Positions 23,122 through 35,033 of a stretch of 64,000 bases of DNA are shown piece by piece. Made by a program: the position numbers and the translations under genes. Location of the stretch: contig WACJ01000465.1 in NCBI GenBank assembly GCA_008973525.1, positions 1 to 64,000 of the forward strand. The letters run 5' to 3'. The notes beneath the pieces were generated by a model that worked only from the letters and a program-made list of their open reading frames with translations, did no database searches and was not told where the DNA came from. The number at the start of each line of letters is the position of its first letter. Positions within the stretch are counted from its first letter, which is position 1. This DNA is from Stenopsyche tienmushanensis (lineage: Eukaryota > Arthropoda > Insecta > Trichoptera > Stenopsychidae).

Positions 23122-24306
23122 TTTAGTGCATTTTTTTTATGTTCTCAATACAAAAATAAGACTTCTCGTATAATAGTATTCTATTGATATTTCCGCTCTC
23201 CCAGATGCGATTTGTTATATGCGTTTAACGCGTAGTCGAGTTTTAATATGCGGAAGCTTGTCGCTACAGCACCACAGTATTTGCTCAAAAGACGGTGTCG
23301 TGTAGCAAACCTTAAGTGTAATATAAAGTTCGTTTGGTGGAGAGCACTCTGTAATAAGCAATAATGGTATGCTAAGTATACACGCCGGCGAATAAATCCC
23401 AAAGCGGATACTCTACTCACTACCCACCCACCCAACAACTACCTACAACCACCTCTAGTGATACTCCACCTTTCTCAAAAAAAAAAAAAAACGAAAGAAT
23501 GAAAAAATGCTGCTACGGCTACCATTTATAACGGCTGCGGACGTCCAAAAACGCCCCGAGCTCATTTACATCCACCCCACTCGCTGTGAATGCGGATGAT
23601 TCAGCAAATAGACTACAATACGTTCCGCCGTTAACCTAGTATTTTTGGGTCAATTAAGAGGCGTTACATTGAATAAAAAATAAGCTCTTCGTTTGATTGA
23701 GTGGATCCATTTGAACTTTGTACGTCGTGTAGATAGTATCGAGCTCGAAGGCCGCGTAAACGGCGTTCATGGCATCGCATAGAACAAAATGAAATACCGT
23801 GACGTTGAATTTACTACACAATAAAATATCTATATAAAGACTTGACATTTGGCATCCAAGGGAACTAGTAGCGAATCGTAACGAAACACGTTAAAAATTA
23901 GCCCTTGTGTCTGCAAGAGTTAATTGGGTGATCAATGGATGGAGGATAATTTCACTCCCTCTAATGTTTATCCTAAAATATAAAACTTGCTTAAAATATG
24001 TTGATAATGTGTGTGCAGATGCATATAATCTATTTGATGCATATCGATAGATAGATTAAAATAAGCGAACAAAAAAGTTATTCATGCAACTTTTCTTCAT
24101 GCTCAACCCTGACAAAACAGGGTTATCAGTAGATTCAGTAGATTTTATCTATCCAAGCATCTATCTATCTATTATCAGATTTTCAGATTATACTTCATTT
24201 GTCGGTTTTATTTCGTGTTTGCTTGGCTTGCTTTTGTTGGAACTATCCACCGGAATAAAAAATGTAATCCAAAAGAAATGTTGCCAGAACGTCGTCGTCC
24301 AATATA
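23122..24306. other. Unassigned stretch, no gene seen
   Basis: It contains a run of 14 A's at about 23478-23491 after a C-rich, CCACCCACC-type stretch (about 23420-23470). This could be the tail of an old retroposed copy, but no target duplication was found. No known domain was seen in the short frames. Confidence 0.4.
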
Positions 24307-24310
24307 TTAA

Positions 24311-24858
24311 CCTTTTCGTGAGTACTTACGGAAATATCCGTTTTGACCTTCACTATTCAGAAAGAGCACTCTTGTGCATTGAAGCTCCGAGGCGGACAAA
24401 GACAAAGAGAACTTAGCGCAGTTCGGGAGACTGAGACGGATAGTTTCTTCATATGCATCGCATAATTGTATAGATCGTTAAGCCCAAATTTATCCACTTA
24501 TAATGGTTTCGATTTCAAGTGTGTTATCTGTTTACGCAAAGAAACGACCGAATATTGTGTGTTATCGAGAGTGTTTGTTTATTTAACTGCTTGCTGTTCT
24601 TCGCTGCGTGTTGAATGAGTCTTTGTCCAATTATCATTTCCTTCTAAAGGAGGAGCACTTGAATCGATTTTTTGTGCATTGTTTATGTAAAGAAATGAAG
24701 TGGTCTTGTATGCACTATCAAGTGTTCATTTACAATTGACTCTGCCTCGAATTGAAGATTGTCTTACGCTGATTAGGAGCTGACAGAAAGTAATCGGTGT
24801 AAAGCGATTATGACATCAACGACTTCATCGATTTTAAATTTGCTCACTAACGAAAAGG
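24311..24858 (+). mobile_element. TTAA-1 element, young copy 1 (548 bp)
   Basis: Flanked by TTAA on both sides (24307-24310 and 24859-24862). The ends are inverted: CCTTTTCGTGAG on the left and the complement of CTAACGAAAAGG on the right. Target TTAA with ends starting CC is typical of piggyBac-type transposons, so this is best read as a piggyBac-like MITE. It has no transposase. Nearly identical copies lie at 27148, 43286, 56567 and 62701. Confidence 0.88.
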
Positions 24859-24862
24859 TTAA

Positions 24863-25975
24863 GCCGTGTTCAGATTTACAATGTTGTAAGAGTTTCATAC
24901 GTTCCAAAAAAACATAAAATGTTATGCCATTGTCAACTGTTCATTATTATACTTTGTTCGTTATTATACTAAGTTGTTGGAGAAGCTCAAAAGCCACGTA
25001 AATAGTTGTGTAAAAAACTTCCCCTATGGAAATCGCTTATGACGGATAACGGATAGAGCTCCTTATGAAGGAAAAATAATATTTTCAAAATTGAAAATTT
25101 ACTTTGGTTTCCTATTAAATGGTAATTGGAAATGTAATGCTACGCTTTAAAATATCCTTAAATCACTGAGTCAACAGTCTCCAACCCCTGTAGCTACAGC
25201 AACTACTTATTGCTATTTAAGCACAGCTTAAACAAAGCCAACGAGCAAGCCAGATAGCCTGTCTGCTTTGTAAAAACATCGAATGTCGAATAATAATTTT
25301 TCAGCACATTTAAAAACAAATATAACATGAAAACTGTTTTCATCATACCATTTTTGGATAAATTTATCAGAAACTTGCGATTGATCAACCGCAGCCAATA
25401 GAAAGGGGTCGGTAGACTCTTCGGCCATAATAAAATCAGACGTTCTCAAATATGCACCGTGCGAAAATAACCTAGCAGAAGGTGAACATGATATATAGGT
25501 CTGTGGGGTTACACTTAGGAAATAAACATAAGGAAAAATCCCTAGCCATGAAGCGGGACTGATTTATGTGGTATGTATGTTGGAAGGTCAGCTATTGCAA
25601 TATTTATCCTCTCACTACATCGAAGGAAAGGTACCTCAGGAGAGAGCGGATAATGTGAATACCTTTGGTGCTAAGTTTACCTTATACCATTGAGATTTAT
25701 TGAGTATTCATTGCCATTTGTTCTCATATGTTTTCATAAACAGTCGGTTCTCAAGTCAAAACGCGCGTGCCTTGGATATTAAGCATATGCGGAGATTCAT
25801 ACCGAAAGTAATACTAAAATCCATACACTACACAATATTTACGATGAAAAAGAACGAAGCATTTTAAATAAAATCTGAATGGAAGGGTTTATGTAGCTAG
25901 GCGGGTTAATAAAGCGTTTGAGACATTGATTACCCCTACCTTATAGTACAGCACCGAAATTTTGCAATAATTTTG
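24863..25975. other. Unassigned stretch, no gene seen
   Basis: AT-rich, with short frames (25203-25449, reverse) that are not recognised. No repeat ends were noticed. Confidence 0.4.
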
Positions 25976-26393
25976 AAAACCTGAATAATTGTACATACTG
26001 ACATTAAATTAAATTCTACAAAGCTGCTTTTTTGTCTATAAATAATTTACATTAATTATTGTTAAATAAACGTCATCTACTTTCGATATAACGTGGCTAA
26101 TGCTTCGATAGACGAGACTAAAGTAATAGCGCGGGAAATTGATTGAAGTATTGCAATTTTCAAATCATTGCAATATTGAGGCCATATAATATTTATTATA
26201 AACAGCTACAACACAGTTTCAGTCTTGTAGGTATAAGACATTTATGCGGTATTAATTTACAGGTCTGAAAAATTGTTATAAATGTGAGCAACAACATCAT
26301 TGCGGTAGACTACCGCTTTGTTTACTTACAATATCAAACTAAAAAAATGAAGAAGAATTAGCTTTGTAGAAATGATTATACAATTGTCACTGC
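25976..26393 (+). repeat. Unclassified dispersed repeat, copy 2
   Basis: Full-length partner of 22750-23121. It contains a small extra segment around GCGGTAGACTACCGC (about 26300-26315), partly shared with the reverse-oriented fragment at 50119. It ends TTGTCACTGC. No coding capacity or inverted ends were seen. Confidence 0.75.
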
Positions 26394-27143
26394 CACTTGT
26401 ACTATTAGCCATGTACGCAAGCAAAACATGATGATACACTCGACCTTTGTGTAATAAGATTTATCGTTACAGGTATATCATATGTGTATAAAACTACAAA
26501 TAAGATGTAGTGGAAGTCAAGAGCTAAGGTCCCATTTAGAGAATTGTACAAAAATACTCTTTCACTCTGCGCCCTCCAGAGGAGGCGAGGCACTGTGAGG
26601 AAGACCAGCTTCAGATTACGTACACCCGAAGATGCAATAGAAAATGAAAGAATAAGGCAAGCTAAAGATAAAACAGGGAACCCCTTCACCATTGTATTCG
26701 TATTAGTTCGGTCATTCGTATTATAGCTAGCCACTAAAACGTTGAATATAGTGATGTCACTTTTTACACAGAATCCTCCTGTAATTGGTAGTTCCATATT
26801 CCACCACTTTACGGGTGTGTGATACAGAGTAAGCCGCATAACCAATTCATGTTAGCTGGGCGTTTGACGAGCAAAATGACGAGACCTCTACTTTCGCACA
26901 GCTCTACTCTACATCATTACCCTAGGGGTTCGACTGTTACCCACGGGCGTATAGTTGCCCCCCTCCCCCTCCCGGGTTTCCATTCCAATATCTCAAATTT
27001 TGTATTAAAAATATACTTACATTTTATATTGAAGAAAAAATAGATTGAGTCAGCTTACCTGGAATTAAAAAAGAAACAAATATGATTATAGTGATTTATA
27101 TAAAATTAAAGCAATTGAATTATTAAGCGTTTCGAAATCGACT
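26394..27143. other. Unassigned stretch, no gene seen
   Basis: The 146-codon reverse frame (26405-26845) has no recognisable domain and is crossed by forward frames. The block at 26920-26985 is C-rich. Nothing further was recognised. Confidence 0.4.
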
Positions 27144-27147
27144 TTAA

Positions 27148-27693
27148 CCTCTATGGGAGTACTATCGAAGGGTCTTCGATATGACCTTCACTATTCAGAA
27201 AGAGCACTCTTGTGCATTGAAGCTCGGAGGCAGACAGAGACAGAGAGAACTTAACGCAATTCGGGAGACTGAGACGGAGAGTTTCCTTGCATGCATCTCA
27301 TGATTGTATAGATCGTTAAGCCCAAATTTATCGACTTATAATGATTTCGATTTCAAGTGTGTTAGTTGTTTACGCAAAGAAACGACCGAATATTGTGTGT
27401 TATCGAGAGTGTTTGTTTATTTAACTGCTTGCCGTTCTTCACTGCGTGTTGAATGAGTCTTTGTCCAATTATCATTTCCTTCTAAAGGAGGAGTAAATGA
27501 ATCGATTTTTTGTGCATTGTTTATATAAAGAAATGACGTGATCTTGTATGCTATCAGATGTTTATTTACAATTGACTCTGCCTCGAATTGAAGATTGTCT
27601 TACGCTGATAGGAGTTGACAGAAAGTAATCGGTGTAAAGCGATTATGACATCAACGACTTCATCGATTTTAAATTTGCTCACTAACGAAAAGG
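27148..27693 (+). mobile_element. TTAA-1 element, young copy 2 (546 bp)
   Basis: Flanked by TTAA (27144-27147 and 27694-27697). The right end CTAACGAAAAGG is intact. The left end is altered (CCTCTATGGGAGTACTATCGAAG) compared with CCTTTTCGTGAGTACTTACGG in copy 1. The interior is nearly identical to the other young copies. Confidence 0.88.
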
Positions 27694-27697
27694 TTAA

Positions 27698-30600
27698 TAT
27701 GGACCGAAATCTTTTCCGTTAATATTTTTGGTCGGTTTAAAACTGGCCAAATATTTGATTTTTAAAATGCTGTGTCGTCCGTTAGAATACATTTGAGTCC
27801 GTGGGGGTTGGGTGTAAGTTTGAAAGTTAACGTCACATGGGGGTTGTGTACTTCGCAATCCTCACAGTTGAACGAGAATAAAGTGACATACAAGAAAATG
27901 CAATATTTAAATTAATTCCAAATTCGCCGTTGATTGGCATTCTAAGCGTCGAAAGAATCGCACTTCGCGAGCTGAAGGACGCGGAGTCTACCGCGAGGGC
28001 GCTCCGTGGGCCCCTCGCGTCCCTTCAAGAGGGCGCACGCCACGACGAATAAGTGGGGCCCCTCAGTCGACAAGGGGCTTAGTTACAGTACTTATACTTT
28101 TTTACATTACAGATTGCAATAAAAACGTATTTAAAATTGTGTCAGACATGTGTTAATAAGTTCAGAATAGACAGAACAACAGTTCAGAACCATAAAACAG
28201 GCGCGTGATTCAAGCATAGCCATTGCATTTTCATTGTGGTTATATATTACTCCTAGCTAAATTTGCACGCTTAAATATATTCTCTAAACATAAGAAGAAA
28301 ATTTAAGTGTCGTAAGAATAATATGTTTCAAGAATTCTATGGTTAGATGATAGTTTGTCTTTGTAATTCCAATATTTAGTACACATATATGAGCAATTCA
28401 AATTTTATTATTGCGGTTTAACTCCAACAATAAGGTCTTTGGTTCTTATTCACAGTGCCAACCCCTGGCCGGCATTTTTTTATTAGTCTGGAAATTATCG
28501 AACGAACGTTGCATGCTTCGTATAATTGTTGCTTTTTATGAGCTCCATTCACATGCAATTTATTTAACGAAAAGGAACAACCTGTCGAAAAATGTATTCG
28601 TGCACCCCTGGAAAAATTCGACTTCAATTAAAGTCGAATATAAATTTTCCGCGTACAGGTGCTCTACGTTCGACTATTTATTTTCCGGGACGTCCGACGT
28701 TATGTAATATAAAGGAGGCTCTTTCGTTTCTTACCCAAAATCTAGTTCAATGGCCAAACCATAAATTCATTTGATACAATCTCTCCCTCCGAATCTGATT
28801 TTATCTGAGGGAAGAACGCGGAACCCCCCAGAGCTTCCACGGGACTCTCCCGGTCTATTTGATTATATATCACCAGACATGGGGAAACATTTTCATTTGT
28901 AAGTGAACGTCAAATGACAATTATTAAGAATACAACTTCAAAATCGTATCTATGAATCTAATCATGGTATTCGACGTAATTCTGTTTTCCGACGTAAATA
29001 ATCAGTATAAGATACATTTTTATATGTTTTTTCCCCAAAATAGTTTCTTATTTCTTAGCTCTGTGATATCTGACATCTTGTTTCAAAAACATTTTATGCG
29101 AGATGTACCCTTTATAATATAGATACAATAATTGAGAGGAAAGGACGAGGGAAAATGGACCATAAGAATATTTATATTTCGTTAAATCCCTACGTTTCTC
29201 TGAATATTTAGATTTTTCCTCATCTCATACGTCTAAATAAAGAAGTAATAATACTTGAAGATTAGATTAGATGCTTGCTAGAATGCTTGATGACGAAAAT
29301 TTGATAATTGTTTGAATCAAATTTTGATAAACACTTTTAACGCATGTTTTATTGAAACACAAGTTTATTTTTCGAAGAAAAAAAATGTTTCCTAGTTTTT
29401 TGATTCTCTCAAAAATAAGCAGTTTGGAGCTCTAGAAATTAGAACATTTCGCTTGCCGCCGTTGCCACATTTTGGAAATCTTGAACATGTTTTTTTTTGG
29501 CTTTTCCCACGCCCCAAATCATGGACTTGGACATCAATTTTTTCGAGGAGGAGAAGCTTTTTATAAACAACAAAATATCCCGAGAGCCCTGTCCTAAAAA
29601 CAACCTCCGACCTTAATCCAAATAAACATTTATGGAATTATGAAGCAGAAGAGTGCAAAAAAGGACGCAGCTTATTTAAATAATCCCTAAAAATGTGAAA
29701 CCTTATTTAAATTCCTTCTAAAGAGGATGTCAGCAAATTTTGAACACTCATATTTTGGCTGATAAGATGCCAATATAACAAGAAAACGCGTTTTTCTGAT
29801 GGCTTCAATTCAATAAATACGAATTTGATTGATATATAAAAGTTATTAATATCTAAAATATTTTTTAGCATTAAAACACATTAAATAACGTGACAATTTT
29901 TTGTGTAATTTGTAAATTATTTAAATATTTTTTTTATAAAAATAAATATATATATGATGCTTTAAAGTTTAAACGATATTTCTTTACAATGCCGCAATTC
30001 GTAACAACTCCCAATGACTTGATAAGTCAATCCAAAATCAACAATTAGCAATTGTCTAAGACCAAATACTTTTGCGAAATGAATAGGATAATGTGTAAAT
30101 GATAATGTATTGGCATTGTATGCGCGATATTGAAAAATTGCTCGCGTCAAAGTGCTCCCCCGTACGTAATGTGTTAATACCATTCCAAATCGGACAGCTT
30201 TGTTCTAGGTATATGATAGCCCTTCTGTAATATCATCAAGCGTATGTAGCATATCAAACAGATTTGCACAGTATTCAAGTGTTTGAAATGGTCCAAGATT
30301 TCATTCATTAGTCGAAATGACAATGGTTTGCGAGACAAGGACAGAGTCTCAGCATTGAGAAGTTAGACGACGTTGTTGTCTTTTCAGTACGGAAATGTAA
30401 GCATCTGGTGACCGTCTCCCAGATGCTATCGGTGGCGAGGGTTAAAATAAGTAGCACCATATTAAACATGTCGGGGCCGAGATGTGAGCCACGATAATGG
30501 GCTCATAATGGTCCCGATTGTCCCGTCTCCCGGCTTAGATCAGCCCAGATACACAATAAAGAATGAATAAATTGAGCGAACGGACAATTTCATCCGAGTA

Positions 30601-31374
30601 CAAAGAGCTGCTTTATTAATTTTGGAGGCGTCATTAACTCCGAGCGCAAGTTTCACTCTAACGTTGCGAGCAAGAATGCTGACAAAGAGGTCGTTATGAC
30701 GCATTCGCATATGCTGGACTTGTGAGGATGAAACAATCTCCTTAAATCTTCGACTTGACCCAAGCTGGGATACGGCGACCCAGGTCAGCGTCGCTTGGGT
30801 TGCACTTTAACCCATTGTAGTTTAACTTTATTTAGTAAATGGTATAGAACCGCAAGAATGATCGAACGTGTAGAGGATACGTTTCTTCAGTGGGTTGATT
30901 TTCTGATCCCTCTACAAATTTATTATTAATGACCAATCATTTTTGTCCAATATTTTAGCACATACATTCGGCTTGATTTCTAATGATGAGCTGTAGAAAG
31001 AAGAATAGGAGAGAAGAGTTTTGTCGTATGGCGAGGACTACGGATTTTTTTAAATCGAAAAACTCCATATCACACAGATATACATGAAGATACATACATT
31101 CATGGTGTAAACTTACGTGGCTGTATTTATAAATACAGAAATAAGAAGAAATATTCATCTCGGAGTCAAAATGCACCCGATCAGTTTCTTTCTTCCTTTA
31201 CCAATGTAAAGACAGATTAACAAAAATGCTGTTTAATTCACTCCCCCAATTTCATTTTCAAGCTCCGAAGTCATGAGACCGAATCGAGAGGTCATGAACA
31301 TGTTCGAGGCAACTATCTCCACTGGACAGGCCATGTAGCACGAATGTCGACTCCTAGAGTCCTTGGTGCAATAT
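27698..31374. other. Unassigned stretch with a GC-rich island
   Basis: No gene is recognised in about 3.7 kb. A strongly GC-rich block at about 27955-28085 (GAGGGCGC, GGGCCCCTCGCG, GGGGCCCCTC words) contrasts with its surroundings. The block at 30420-30800 is also GC-richer, with CTTTATTAATTTTGG and CATTAACTCC words, and looks unique. Between them the sequence is AT-rich with long T and A runs. Confidence 0.45.
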
Positions 31375-31376
31375 TA

Positions 31377-31938
31377 TCGGGTTGAGTCAAAAATAGTTGC
31401 CGGCGAAAAGAAGCCGTTATAATTATTCAGTCATCCTTGATAAGTCATCCGTATTGGTGAGTATAGGATATCTTTAGATAGGTATGAGTCCTATCAGTCT
31501 TTTGACAATAGCTATCTTTGTCACATCATATGTTAAAGCTATTTTTTACTCGTAAAATGGAAAATCAAAAAGTGCATTTTCGTCATATAATGCTTTGGGA
31601 GTTTAAAACAAAGCAACAGTGGTAATGCTACGACTAAAAAAATATGCGATTTAAACGGCGATAAAACAGCGACTGAACGGATAATAAGAAATTGGTTTTT
31701 AAAATTTCGCTTGGGAGATTAGACTCTGAAAGATCAACCAAGAGTGGGTCACCCTTTCGACTTTGATAAAGACATTTTAAAGGTTTTATTGGAGGAAAAT
31801 CCATGTTAATCAACAATAGAATTATCAGGGAAGCTAAATACATCATAATCAACCCTTGGCTGGCATCTTGCTTTGTTATTTTGTTAAAGCTAAATAAATG
31901 CTTGAAAAAAATCGGCAATTATTTATGACTCAATCCAA
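31377..31938 (+). mobile_element. mariner element, internally deleted, both ends kept (562 bp)
   Basis: The left end TCGGGTTGAGTCAAAAATAG (preceded by TA at 31375-31376) and the right end, whose complement reads TTGGATTGAGTCATAAATAA, are clear inverted terminal repeats that continue into TTGCCG. The right-hand TA has become TT. Between them is only the N-terminal part of a mariner transposase, so most of the gene is deleted and the copy is MITE-like. Confidence 0.85.
31557..31938 (+). pseudogene. mariner transposase N-terminal remnant
   Basis: The frame begins with an ATG at 31557 and reads MENQKVHFRHIMLWEFK, the usual start of an irritans-like mariner transposase. After frame changes it reads SLGRLDSERSTKSG and PFDFDKDILKVLLEENP, followed by ELSGKLNTS and STLGWHLA, which corresponds to the second helix-turn-helix. 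Several stops and frameshifts interrupt it. The catalytic domain is absent: the sequence passes directly from the DNA-binding part to the right terminal repeat. Confidence 0.8.
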
Positions 31939-34105
31939 TTGATTAAGGACCGAATAGCAGTAGACCCGTCGAAAGATCTCGTCTACGTTAATCTATAGTA
32001 GATAGATTCTATAGTACTATGAAGCACGTATAGTACACGTGCTTCATAGTACAACATGTAGCTTTTTAATAATCCTATCTTATCTTAACATTTTTTCCCC
32101 TAGAATAGTCTCCTATGGAGACTAAATCCCCATATATGGCATCTTGCGAAAAAGTATAATAATTTTCAAAATATCATAATAGATACATGAATTATTCGAC
32201 ATTCAATTCTGAATTTAATATGTTTGATGATTCGTTACTTCATGAACTATTTCCATCTGTGTTTCTATTGTAAAGGTAATGAATTTTCAAAATGTTTCTA
32301 AACATTTCTTAAAAACCTGTAGAATTTAGAGTTATCATGAATGCTATAAATATAATATAAATTACCAATTAAAGATGTATTATTAGAACTAAAAATATAT
32401 GATATATAGTGGTAATATAATTTTTTAAACGAAACCAATTAATATATTCACGATTGAAGTATACAGGAGACTTTGCTATAATTATTCATATATATGAAAG
32501 TTACTTTTAATTATTAAAATATCTTCAAATTAATTTTAACTATTTCTATTATCTCGTAAAATTTGAACTAGAAGACGCCCTTTCCATACTATTATAACTT
32601 GTGCTTTTGGAGCTCAACACAAAAGAAAATTAAATTCTCTTTAGCGTAAGACGTGTACCGAACCTAAATAAGCCTATATTTTCGGTTCAATTTGTATTCA
32701 AAGCCTTGTTTATAATATCAAATACTCAATTGATTACAAAAAATATTGCTTCAATTTAGCGACAAATGTATTTCAATAATGCGATATTTATTTCAAAAAT
32801 AATCCACTGTCTTTTGAGAATCTGAAAGTGCTTAATATTGAAGGTACATATATACTACTTTGATCAATGTGAATATCTTGCTCATACAACTTCATGAGTT
32901 AACAAGAGGGCAAAAGGTGCTATTGAGGTATCATAACTCTCTATACCCAATAATTTTCTTACATTCAGACGACTGTACACACCCACTGCGAAAGACAATC
33001 ATTTTCATTAAGACATCTGTCTATTTCTTCATTTGCATCGACATTTACATTTTGAAATATCACTGTAAATGTTCAAACTCATTGAATTATTGGTCAAAAC
33101 CGAATTTAATTCCTTGCGATATAAATTCGCCTAAATGAATTACAAAGTAAACGCTATAACACGACTTAAAAAAATAAGAACGCAATTTATTCAATTCTTA
33201 ATGTCCATTTAGCTCGCTGGATGGTTACACTTTAATGCATGCAGTATCTTCCTACACCACTGATGTCTATCGTCTTAAGAGATATCCTCTGAGATTTTGT
33301 TGAGTTCATTAAGTCCTTTTTTATATAAAAAAGCCACGAAAACCTGCTTCGTAATGTGAATTTATACAAAGGATATAAATCTTGAAGCGATGAACAGCGA
33401 CAGATATCCCACGTAAATTCATACAATTATTTATTTAATTTCGGTCATTAACAAGTTTGTCATTTAACTTATTTGATATCGATGCATATAATCAAGAAAT
33501 AATTTGTTATATATACACTTATTGGATTTTATCTTTGAAAATATTTTGAATTTGTTCCAATATTAAATCCAAGAAAAGCCTGAAAGAAGAGCGTAAGCTC
33601 TCAAAAGAAGCGTGAATCACATTTGAATGGTTATACTGAAAAACATATGTACATCTTTCAACATGGTTTTATGATATATTTGGCGATATTCTTATAAATT
33701 AGATTAATTGACTAAAATCATTCGTAATGGGCTTGATATTTTTAATTATATCCCCTGGGCATACCCGGAATTAAGTTGAAAATTTTCAACCCATCTGTAA
33801 TTTTAAAGGCTTAAATTAATCGCATTTCGTCAATAAATGCGCAATATTAAAAGGCAGAGAAGCTTTATTTTTGATTAATAATGAAATAAGATTAATTTTC
33901 TTCCGAAGCTTGAGTGATTTATGTAAAGATCGTAATACAAATCTATCGATTTTATGATTATTCTAATGATTCATTATGTTAAGCATTCGGTTGAGAAAAT
34001 CTGCTTATTCTTCCAGAGATTTGGATATCATAGATTGTGTGAACATAATTGTATGAGTATGAAGCGAGGTAAATTTTATACCATCAATATTGTCCGTACA
34101 ATGAA
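31939..34105. other. Unassigned stretch, no gene seen
   Basis: Very AT-rich and unique-looking, with one strong hairpin at 32014-32052. The frame at 32860-33138 (92 codons) is not recognised. Confidence 0.4.
32014..32052. repeat. Perfect hairpin (16-bp stem, 7-base loop)
   Basis: Left arm 32014-32029 is GTACTATGAAGCACGT and right arm 32037-32052 is its exact reverse complement, with the loop ATAGTAC. It lies 75 bases after the mariner at 31377-31938 and is not part of its terminal repeat. It is too short for a typical microRNA precursor. Confidence 0.95.
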
Positions 34106-34109
34106 TTAA

Positions 34110-35029
34110 GGCGTCTTCTCACTTTAGGCGCTTCAAAAATAGGCTATTTTCACGATTTTTTTTCGAGGATTTTCGCTAAAAATTATGAGATAAAATGGAT
34201 CTTATGTAATAAACACATCTTTCAAGTATATGAAAAAAAAATATTTTTATTTTTTTGAACAATTATTATAATAAAACAGTAGCATCGAAAAACCCGTGTA
34301 GAAATGTTATGTTCGTGGCTTGTTGATGGTATCTTCGAGATGGGTCATTTGAAACAAAAAAATAAAACAGTTTTAGATTCAGTATATCAGTGGCTATAGC
34401 GCATATCATAAGATTTTTGATATTTGCGAAAATAACAAAATGGCGCACGTTTTACGAAAAAGTAAAAAAAACGCGTTTTTTTTTGCAGTTTTTTGTAAAA
34501 AAAAATTACTTAAAATCAAAATTTCAAAAATCTGATGATATGTGCTATAGCCATAACTATGAAGAATATGTCATTCAAATTTCATGACAATCGGCTGGAT
34601 AGTTTCCGAAATTTCATCAACAAGCGACCGAAAAACCTTGTTTTGAGATAAACGCGTTTAAAGTTTTGGTTGCAGAAAAATTGCCCAGACACAGCTGTTG
34701 AAACACTCGTTGTTATTTTGGGTATTTCCTCCGAAGATCTTCATAAATTGGTTTCAAAACCTCGTGAACATCCTCAGCTAGAGCAGAAGGATGTTTAAAA
34801 TTTTCTATCTGATTGTTTTTCACCACTTTCTTGTACTTGCACCATGAGTCTGAATAATACGTATGCAGCCGGGTGCTCTCAGGTAGTCACCTAACGGTCG
34901 CCCAAAAATGTAGTTAGACTCTTCCGATCTTTCTGAAATTTCAATATAACATTTTTGAAGATATGTACTTTCAAAATTTAAAATAAAATAAAAATCGATT
35001 TTTTTAAATTTGTAAAGTGAGAAGACGCC
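34110..35029 (+). mobile_element. TTAA-2 element, complete copy (920 bp)
   Basis: Flanked by TTAA on both sides (34106-34109 and 35030-35033). The ends are inverted: GGCGTCTTCTCACTTTA on the left and, complemented, GGCGTCTTCTCACTTTA on the right, a perfect 17-bp match. There is no coding sequence; the interior has long A/T runs and the words AAACGCGTTTAAAG and GAAGATCTTC. TTAA targets suggest piggyBac-like or Sola3-like mobilisation, but the end sequence does not settle which. A truncated copy lies at 1611-2356. Confidence 0.88.
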
Positions 35030-35033
35030 TTAA

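Noticed and set aside
23478..23491. An A14 run as the tail of a retroposed copy
   Set aside because: No target duplication and no recognisable upstream body; simple A runs are common here.
24320..24416. A short open frame (GNIRFDLHYSERALLCIE) common to several TTAA-1 copies
   Set aside because: It is shared because the copies are nearly identical DNA. It lacks a consistent start codon and has a different upstream extension in each copy, so it is not evidence of a gene.
26405..26845. A 146-codon reverse-strand open frame
   Set aside because: No recognisable domain and overlapping forward frames; no supporting signals.
26920..26990. A GGGTTCGACTGTTACCC block considered as a tRNA T-arm
   Set aside because: No acceptor, D or anticodon stems could be fitted around it.
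31634..31918. A reverse-strand 94-codon frame in the mariner at 31377
   Set aside because: It is the antisense of the forward mariner transposase remnant.
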